NCBI GenBank assembly: GCA_958352815.1 | Contig: CATWQA010000009.1 | Span: forward strand, 1 to 64,000 | Length of the DNA: 64,000 nucleotides | Direction: 5' to 3' | DNA from: an uncultured Eubacteriales bacterium | GTDB taxonomy: Bacteria; Bacillota; Clostridia; Monoglobales; Monoglobaceae | Part shown: in pieces, positions 58,993-64,000 of the stretch | Numbering within the stretch: position 1 is the stretch's first letter | Layout of the letters: each line of letters starts with the position of its first letter | Made by a program: the position numbers and the translations under genes | The notes under the pieces: generated by a model | Database searches by the model: none | The model's input: only the letters and a program-made list of their open reading frames with translations | Told to the model about the DNA's origin: nothing

Positions 58993-60294
58993 TTAATTTT
59001 CCTTGGCGTGCAGAAATCCGTCTCTGTACTCCCCGCCCGCAAGGGTAATGGTTTTGCCCGAGAAGCTCGGGTCGGATTTAACCAGAACGTCCATGTAGTT
59101 GGGGGTGGTTCCGTGAAACAGCCCCGGCTCCTTTTCCTGCTCAATAAGTACGTGTACGGGCTTGCCTATATATTTTTGGTAGAAATCCCGCTTCATGCTC
59201 TCCGCAAGCTTTAGCATTTTATGGCTTCTTTCGTCCTTTACGGTCTCCGCCACCATGCCGGGCAGCCTTTCCGCCCTTGTGCCCTTGCGGATTGAATATT
59301 TAAAAATGTGCATCTGCATAAAGCCAATGGATTTACAAAATTCGTAAGACTCCTTAAACTCGTCGTCAGTCTCCCCCGCAAAGCCAACCATAAGGTCGGT
59401 GGTGATTGAGGTGTCGGGAATGTTCTCCCGAAGGAGCTCCACCGCTCTAAGGTATTCCTCCGGAGTGTACCGTCTGTTCATTCGCTTTAAGGTTGCGCCG
59501 CAGCCGCTTTGGAGGGATAAGTGAAACTGGGGGCACAGCTTTTTAAGAGGCTTGCCTCGGCTGACGAACTCCTCGGTTATGACTACGGGCTCGATTGAGC
59601 CCAGGCGTATCCTCTCAATGCCGCTGATTTCGTTAAGAGCCTCAGCAACATCTATAAGGGTGTGTTTATTGTCTATATCTTTGCCATAGGAACCGATGTG
59701 TATACCGGTGAGCACGACTTCCTTGTAGCCGCTCTCCGCCAAAAGAGACGCCTCCTCAATGATTTTGTTAATATCACGGGAACGCACAGGCCCTCTGGCA
59801 TAGGGAATAATGCAATAGGAGCAGAAGTTGTTGCACCCGTCCTCGATTTTTATGTTCGCCCTTATGCGGCTCTGGGAGCGGGTCATGGGCAGCTCCTCGT
59901 ATTCGTGAACACGAAGAATGTCCCCAACCGTATTGGTTTTCTTGCCCTTTAAGGCGGCTTCAACCAGGTCGGCAATTTTGCCGCGCCCGCTGTTGCCGAT
60001 AATAACGTCCGCTCCGATTTCTCTGACCGCCTCGGGCTCGGTCTGGGCAAAGCACCCCGTGACCGCAATGACGGCATTTGGATTGAGCTTTTTCGCCCGC
60101 CGTATTTGCTGCCGCGACTTCTTCGCTCCCACCCCGGTAACGGTGCAGGTGTTAATAACGCAGACGTCTGCGGGGACGCTGTCGTCGGTGATAACCTCGT
60201 AGCCCCGCTCCCTGAACATCTCCGCCATGGCTTCGCTTTCATATATATTTGTCTTGCAGCCCAAAGTAATAAATTTTACAGTAATTTTTGCCAC
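58993..60294 (-). CDS. mtaB: tRNA t6A37 methylthiotransferase MtaB
   Basis: A 433-residue radical-SAM methylthiotransferase converting t6A37 to ms2t6A in tRNA. The first Fe-S cluster cysteines lie in ITLGCKTN, INTCTVTG and VTGCFAQ; the radical SAM motif CNNFCSYC is near residue 150, and a C-terminal TRAM domain follows (YIGKPVHVLIEQ). The apparent start is GTG at 60294, but AAGGA lies only 1 nt away; a slightly later start is possible (ATT at residue 4). 18 bp after its stop lies nadE. Confidence 0.93.
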   Translation of the reverse strand: MAKITVKFITLGCKTNIYESEAMAEMFRERGYEVITDDSVPADVCVINTCTVTGVGAKKSRQQIRRAKKLNPNAVIAVTGCFAQTEPEAVREIGADVIIGNSGRGKIADLVEAALKGKKTNTVGDILRVHEYEELPMTRSQSRIRANIKIEDGCNNFCSYCIIPYARGPVRSRDINKIIEEASLLAESGYKEVVLTGIHIGSYGKDIDNKHTLIDVAEALNEISGIERIRLGSIEPVVITEEFVSRGKPLKKLCPQFHLSLQSGCGATLKRMNRRYTPEEYLRAVELLRENIPDTSITTDLMVGFAGETDDEFKESYEFCKSIGFMQMHIFKYSIRKGTRAERLPGMVAETVKDERSHKMLKLAESMKRDFYQKYIGKPVHVLIEQEKEPGLFHGTTPNYMDVLVKSDPSFSGKTITLAGGEYRDGFLHAKEN

Positions 60295-60319
60295 TTCCTT
60301 ATACTATCATAATCATGTA

Positions 60320-61342
60320 TTATTCTTCAAATATTTTCAACCGTTTTACAATTTCCTCCGGTTCCGGCAACATCTCCTTCATATCTTCCGGTAATGTGTT
60401 CCGCAATTGATATGTTGCAACACCAATCGGAGCACTTGTTTGCTTCAATGCATATTCTACATAAGTCTTATCTTTGCTCTTACAAATAATAATTCCGATA
60501 GACGGATTCTCATCCGGTAATTTTACCTGCTCATCCAATGCCGTCAAATACAGCTGCATTTTACCGGCATATTCTGCCTCAAACTCACCTATTTTTAGTT
60601 CTATGGCAACCAAACTTTTAAGTCTTCTGTGAAAAAGCAATAAATCAATATATAAATCCTTGCTCCCGATAACCATATGATACTGATTACCTATGAATGT
60701 AAAGTCACCACCCATCTCAATTAAAAATGCCCTAACATTTTTAACCAACTGCATTTCTAACTCATGCTCTGAGTATTCCGGTGATAATCCTGCAAAATCG
60801 AAAGTGTACTCATCTTTAACTGCCAGCTTTGCTTGTACTCTTCGCTCTGCCGGTAGTGTTAAATCAAAATTAGTCTGATTCAGCAAATATTTTTCATATG
60901 TTTGTGCCTCAATAAAAGTGGTCAGTACACGCTTTGTCCAACCATAACGCTTTGTCATTTGAATATAAAATTCCCGCTGCAAATCATCTTTGCATTTCTC
61001 CATAATAACAACATTATTGCTCCAGCTAATTTCTCGCACCATTGATGCGAGTTTTTCAGATTCACGATAAGTTAAATAAAAATTACGCATTCTCCACAAA
61101 TTTGCTGCTGAATATCCCCTTGCTCCCGGAAATTCCTTTTGCAACTCTTTTGATAACACCTGAACTATAGATTTTCCCCAACCTTTTTCCTGCTGTTGTC
61201 TATATATTTCTTCACCAATCTCCAAATACAAATTAATTGTTTCAGAATTAATCATTCGTAACACATGATATTGCCTGTTCTGAATTAATTGCTTTAGGTC
61301 ATTCACTAAAGGCTCATATCCCACAATTTCATTCTTTTCCAT
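60320..61342 (-). CDS. YhcG/DUF1016 family PD-(D/E)XK nuclease-domain protein
   Basis: A 340-residue protein of the DUF1016/YhcG family. N-terminal DUF1016 domain (VNDLKQLIQNRQYHVLRMIN; VREISWSNNVVIMEKCKDD) and a C-terminal PD-(D/E)XK nuclease-like domain (IGSKDLYIDLLLFHRRLKSL; VAIELKIGEFEAEYAGKMQL, with D, E and K in order). Relatives are often carried by type I restriction loci and mobile DNA. AT-rich compared with its neighbours, suggesting acquisition. The ATG at 61342 (GGAG 6 nt upstream) is preferred to longer options. No methylase or specificity subunit nearby. Confidence 0.85.
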   Translation of the reverse strand: MEKNEIVGYEPLVNDLKQLIQNRQYHVLRMINSETINLYLEIGEEIYRQQQEKGWGKSIVQVLSKELQKEFPGARGYSAANLWRMRNFYLTYRESEKLASMVREISWSNNVVIMEKCKDDLQREFYIQMTKRYGWTKRVLTTFIEAQTYEKYLLNQTNFDLTLPAERRVQAKLAVKDEYTFDFAGLSPEYSEHELEMQLVKNVRAFLIEMGGDFTFIGNQYHMVIGSKDLYIDLLLFHRRLKSLVAIELKIGEFEAEYAGKMQLYLTALDEQVKLPDENPSIGIIICKSKDKTYVEYALKQTSAPIGVATYQLRNTLPEDMKEMLPEPEEIVKRLKIFEE

Positions 61343-61406
61343 ACACATCTCCATTTCTCTCACCATTGGTGCGAGATTTACTAAACTTATTGCCATTATG
61401 CTGTAC

Positions 61407-61848
61407 TTATGCAAACCGGAATAATACGAGCCGCCCTACTTCAAAAAAGTGGGGTCACAGCTGCGTCCGCTTGCCATATTAACAGTAAATATCATATTAT
61501 GCGGATTTGAGATTTTCTTGAATTCATAATCCCTGTTAATTTATATTCTCACGTTGGTATGCCTGTCGCCCACCCTGTTGCGCTCTGTCGGCAACAACTT
61601 AGGATTTTTATTGACATTGCATACTTTGTGCAAACCGGAATAATATGAGCCGTCCCACTTCAAAGAAGTGGGGTCACAGCCGCCTCCGCCCCGAGGCCTT
61701 CGGTTTTCCCCTTCGGGGAAACCGATTGGGGCTTCGCCCCAAACCCCAATAAAATTTTGATAAAGGCTTTGGCAACATTGCCGCCGCGGCTTGGCATGGC
61801 GGAATATGGGTTCGGCATTGGTTTCAAAGGCAAAGCCTTTATCAAAAT
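61407..61848. repeat. Mosaic of R5 fragment, R3 body, nested R5, R2 and R1
   Basis: Partial R5 (61407-61460), inverted R3 body (to about 61560), complete 94-bp R5 (61586-61679; terminal hairpin CCCACTTC/GAAGTGGG, compensated relative to CCAACTTC/GAAGTTGG), R2 (to about 61750) and an intact R1 (61754-61848). The rest of the gap to 62070 is AT-rich with no gene seen. Confidence 0.75.
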
Positions 61849-62075
61849 ACCGAATTTATATTGCTACACCAGATTATATCATTTACCGTCGATTATTGCA
61901 AGGCGAAAAAATCGTTGGAAATCATTTCAGCAAACAGACAAATTTTCAGTGGTTTTGTGCATTTATCCCACAAAAGTGCGAATTATACAGAAATTTTGCA
62001 GACGTGTTTACATATACTGGGAAAGTTGCATAAAAATCATTTGTAAAAATTATACAATAATTATAAAAATTTTGA

Positions 62076-62104
62076 TTGACTAATGGAGAATAAAATTATA
62101 TAAT
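62076..62104 (+). promoter_or_regulatory. Promoter of HPr-like gene
   Basis: TTGACT (62076-62081), 17-bp spacer, TATAAT (62099-62104), 50 bp before the ATG with TTGGAGGTAG as RBS. Confidence 0.75.
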
Positions 62105-62154
62105 TTAATTGATAAAAAATAAATTATTTTTTAATTTTTTGGAGGTAGAAAGAA

Positions 62155-62385
62155 ATGAAAAAGGTAACTGTATCATTAGCTTCGATTAATGATGTAAAGA
62201 GCTTTGTAAACATCGTTACAAAGTATGATTTTGATGTGGATTTGATTTCGGGCAGATATGTTGTTGACGCAAAGTCTATTATGGGTATTTTCAGCCTTGA
62301 TTTGTCTCAGCCTATCGAGGTTCAGGTTCAGAACGATGATTGCGCGGCATTTATGGATGAAATAAAGCCGTTCATTATCGGTTAA
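62155..62385 (+). CDS. HPr-like protein lacking the phosphorylatable histidine
   Basis: A 76-residue HPr-fold protein. Aligned to HPr, the active-site segment (normally GIHARPA) reads SINDVKS, so His15 is absent. The regulatory serine region is kept: AKSIMGIFSLDL, with Ser41 at the Ser46 position. It therefore cannot carry PTS phosphate but could be modified by HPr kinase/phosphorylase, as Crh of Bacillus is. A role in catabolite signalling rather than sugar transport is inferred. Own strong promoter and terminator; not with ptsI. Confidence 0.8.
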   Translation: MKKVTVSLASINDVKSFVNIVTKYDFDVDLISGRYVVDAKSIMGIFSLDLSQPIEVQVQNDDCAAFMDEIKPFIIG

Positions 62386-62403
62386 TTTAAAAGCTAATAG
62401 GCG

Positions 62404-62460
62404 AACGCATGGTTGGTGGTTTTCATCAGCCGTGCGTTTCGTGCGGTTTTTTGCAGTGTT
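62404..62460 (+). terminator. Terminator after the HPr-like gene
   Basis: AACGCATGG/CCGTGCGTT 9-bp stem with a long loop, then a further TCGTGCGGTTTTTT. The tadA RBS GGAGG lies right behind. Confidence 0.55.
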
Positions 62461-62478
62461 ACCGCTTCGGAGGTTTAA

Positions 62479-62907
62479 TTGGAAAACAAGTTTATGCGCC
62501 TTGCTCTTACCGAGGCGAAAACAGCTGCGGAGAACGGAGACGTTCCCGTGGGCGCCGTCATAGTAAAGGACGGGCAGGTTGTGGCAAGGGCTCACAACAC
62601 TCGGGAGAAGGACTTAAACGCCTTGGGGCATGCGGAGCTTTCCGCTATTTATAAGGCGTGCGAGGTTCTCGGCAGATGGCGCCTTGACGACTGCGACCTT
62701 TATGTGACCTTGGAGCCCTGCCTTATGTGCACGGGGGCCTGTATTCAGGCCAGGCTCAGGCGGGTGTATTTCGGCGCTTACGACCCTCAAAGGGGATACG
62801 GGGCGTCCAACCAAGTTGAGGGGCGCAGCTTTGAGTGCTACTGCGGCATTATGGAGCAGGAATGTACGGAACTTTTGAATAAGTTCTTCAATAATTTGAG
62901 AAAATAA
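62479..62907 (+). CDS. tadA: tRNA-specific adenosine deaminase TadA
   Basis: A 142-residue zinc deaminase that converts A34 to inosine in the tRNA-Arg(ACG) anticodon. Zinc/catalytic site: HAEL in LGHAELSAI (His, Glu) and PCLMCTGAC (two Cys). N-terminal MRLALTEAKTAAENGDVPVG is family-typical. Starts at TTG with GGAGG 5 nt upstream. Complete length. Confidence 0.95.
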   Translation: MENKFMRLALTEAKTAAENGDVPVGAVIVKDGQVVARAHNTREKDLNALGHAELSAIYKACEVLGRWRLDDCDLYVTLEPCLMCTGACIQARLRRVYFGAYDPQRGYGASNQVEGRSFECYCGIMEQECTELLNKFFNNLRK

Positions 62908-62948
62908 ATCGAACAATTATATACAAATATATACAAAGGAGTAAACAC

Positions 62949-64000
62949 ATGGGAAAGAAATACGTATACCTCTTTAAAGAGGGCGACGCATCAATGAGAG
63001 AGCTTCTCGGCGGAAAGGGCGCGAACCTTGCCGAGATGACAAAGCTGGGTCTGCCCGTTCCTCAGGGCTTCACAATTTCAACAGAGGCTTGTACCCAGTA
63101 TTATGAGGACGGCAGAAAGATTAACGACGATATTCAGGCTGAAATCCTTGAGAACATCACAAAGATGGAGGAGATCACAGGCAAGAAGTTCGGCGACCTT
63201 GAGAACCCCCTGCTGGTGTCCGTTCGTTCGGGAGCAAGAGCGTCTATGCCCGGTATGATGGACACAATTCTGAACCTTGGTCTCAACGAGGAAGTTGTTG
63301 AAGTTATGGCTGAGAAGTCCGGAAATCCCCGTTGGGCTTGGGACTGCTACAGAAGATTTATCCAGATGTATTCAGACGTTGTTATGGAGGTCGGCAAGAA
63401 GTACTTTGAGGTTCTTATCGACGAGATGAAAGAGGAAAAGGGTATCACTCAGGATGTAGACCTGACGGCTGAGGACTTGAAGAAGCTGGCTGACCAGTTT
63501 AAGGCTGAGTATAAGGAAAAGGTTGGCTCCGACTTCCCCACAGACCCCAAGGAGCAGCTTTTCGGAGCTGTCAGAGCGGTGTTCCGTTCATGGGATAACC
63601 CCAGAGCTAACGTATACCGCCGCGATAACGACATTCCCTATTCATGGGGTACGGCTGTAAACGTGCAGATGATGGCGTTCGGTAACATGGGCGAGACATC
63701 GGGTACAGGCGTTGCCTTCACAAGAGACCCTGCAACAGGCGAGAAGCACCTTATGGGTGAGTTCCTTATGAACGCTCAGGGTGAGGACGTTGTTGCCGGC
63801 GTTCGCACGCCTCAGAAGATTGATAAGCTGAAGGAGGTTATGCCTGAGGTTTATGACCAGTTTGTGGGAATTTGCAGCAAGCTGGAAAAACACTACAGAG
63901 ATATGCAGGATATGGAGTTCACAATCGAGGACAAGAAGCTCTATATGCTCCAGACCAGAAACGGTAAGAGAACGGCTCAGGCTGCTCTTAAGATTGCCTG
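62949..64000 (+). CDS. ppdK: Pyruvate phosphate dikinase, N-terminal part (cut by window end)
   Basis: Reads open from ATG 62949 to the window end (350 codons). The N-terminal ATP-grasp domain is clear: VYLFKEGDASMRELLGGKGA, NLAEMTKLGLPVPQGFTIST, LLVSVRSGARASMPGMMDTI, RRFIQMYSDVVMEV, and GETSGTGVAFTRDPATGEK. PPDK interconverts pyruvate, ATP and Pi with PEP, AMP and PPi in anaerobic glycolysis. The phospho-His and PEP domains (residues ~400-880) lie outside. Own AAAGGAG RBS. Confidence 0.96.
   Translation, partial: MGKKYVYLFKEGDASMRELLGGKGANLAEMTKLGLPVPQGFTISTEACTQYYEDGRKINDDIQAEILENITKMEEITGKKFGDLENPLLVSVRSGARASMPGMMDTILNLGLNEEVVEVMAEKSGNPRWAWDCYRRFIQMYSDVVMEVGKKYFEVLIDEMKEEKGITQDVDLTAEDLKKLADQFKAEYKEKVGSDFPTDPKEQLFGAVRAVFRSWDNPRANVYRRDNDIPYSWGTAVNVQMMAFGNMGETSGTGVAFTRDPATGEKHLMGEFLMNAQGEDVVAGVRTPQKIDKLKEVMPEVYDQFVGICSKLEKHYRDMQDMEFTIEDKKLYMLQTRNGKRTAQAALKIA

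Noticed and set aside
1..64000. tRNA, rRNA, tmRNA, SRP RNA, RNase P RNA genes
   Set aside because: I looked for cloverleaf ends, TTCRANYC loops and known conserved cores and saw none.

Overview
The window looks like chromosomal DNA of a Clostridia-class Firmicute (Eubacteriales, probably host-associated). The evidence is the Firmicutes-type S10-spc-alpha order with zinc-type bS14 and bL36, RNase Y, Veg, an LCP protein, formate-THF ligase, pyruvate phosphate dikinase, several 'stalk' (copper amine oxidase N1-like) secreted proteins, strong SD sequences and consensus sigma-A promoters. Genus or species cannot be assigned from sequence reading alone. Start codons are often TTG.

Layout. 1-1100: repeats and an AT-rich HigBA/RelE-type toxin-antitoxin pair with a palindromic operator. 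1140-1490: two tandem copies of a small RNA-like unit (third copy at 29.4 kb). 1.6-7.3 kb: ttcA-like, galU, an orphan ABC-2 permease, then a yybP-ykoY (Mn2+) riboswitch controlling a P2-type cation ATPase and a GNAT enzyme. 8.1-10 kb: ftsH. 10.5-18.9 kb: a stalk-domain secreted protein, rlmH, an MBOAT/DHHW pair for surface polymer acylation, veg, rny and a DUF1624 membrane protein. 19.3-23.8 kb (minus): ppk1-mgtE-solute-binding lipoprotein. 24.3-24.6 kb: two tandem tiny Cys-rich membrane peptides. 24.8-29.3 kb: fhs, mnmG and a lipoprotein. 29.8-30.5 kb: HAD phosphatase. 31.0-48.6 kb: the S10-spc-alpha ribosomal supercluster from rpsJ to rplQ, with secY, adk, map and infA, interrupted by a CapA-like lipoprotein between infA and rpmJ. 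49-57 kb: secreted propeller protein with DnaJ-like zinc motifs, pnuC, membrane protein, RCC1/stalk protein, LCP protein and stalk protein. 57-61.4 kb (minus): nadE, mtaB and a YhcG/DUF1016 nuclease. 62.1 kb to the end: an HPr-like protein without the phosphorylatable His, tadA, and the 5' part of ppdK, cut by the window edge.

Most large intergenic gaps outside the ribosomal block are filled by mosaics of short non-coding repeats. They include a 149-bp element with about 27-bp inverted ends, a 95-bp element with 18-bp inverted ends, a 94-bp element found inserted inside two of the other families, and a GC-rich imperfect palindrome of about 48 bp. No transposase is present here, so they look like non-autonomous (MITE/REP-like) elements.

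The strongest candidates for something undescribed are: (1) the three-copy small RNA family with a GNRA-capped 5' hairpin, an exposed CUCCCUCC anti-Shine-Dalgarno tract and a terminator; (2) a compact three-way junction with a possible 9-bp pseudoknot ending six bases before the rplC Shine-Dalgarno, with similar folded spacers before rplX and rpsM; (3) the nested 94-bp element; (4) the paired Cys-rich micro-peptides behind a possible sporulation-type promoter.
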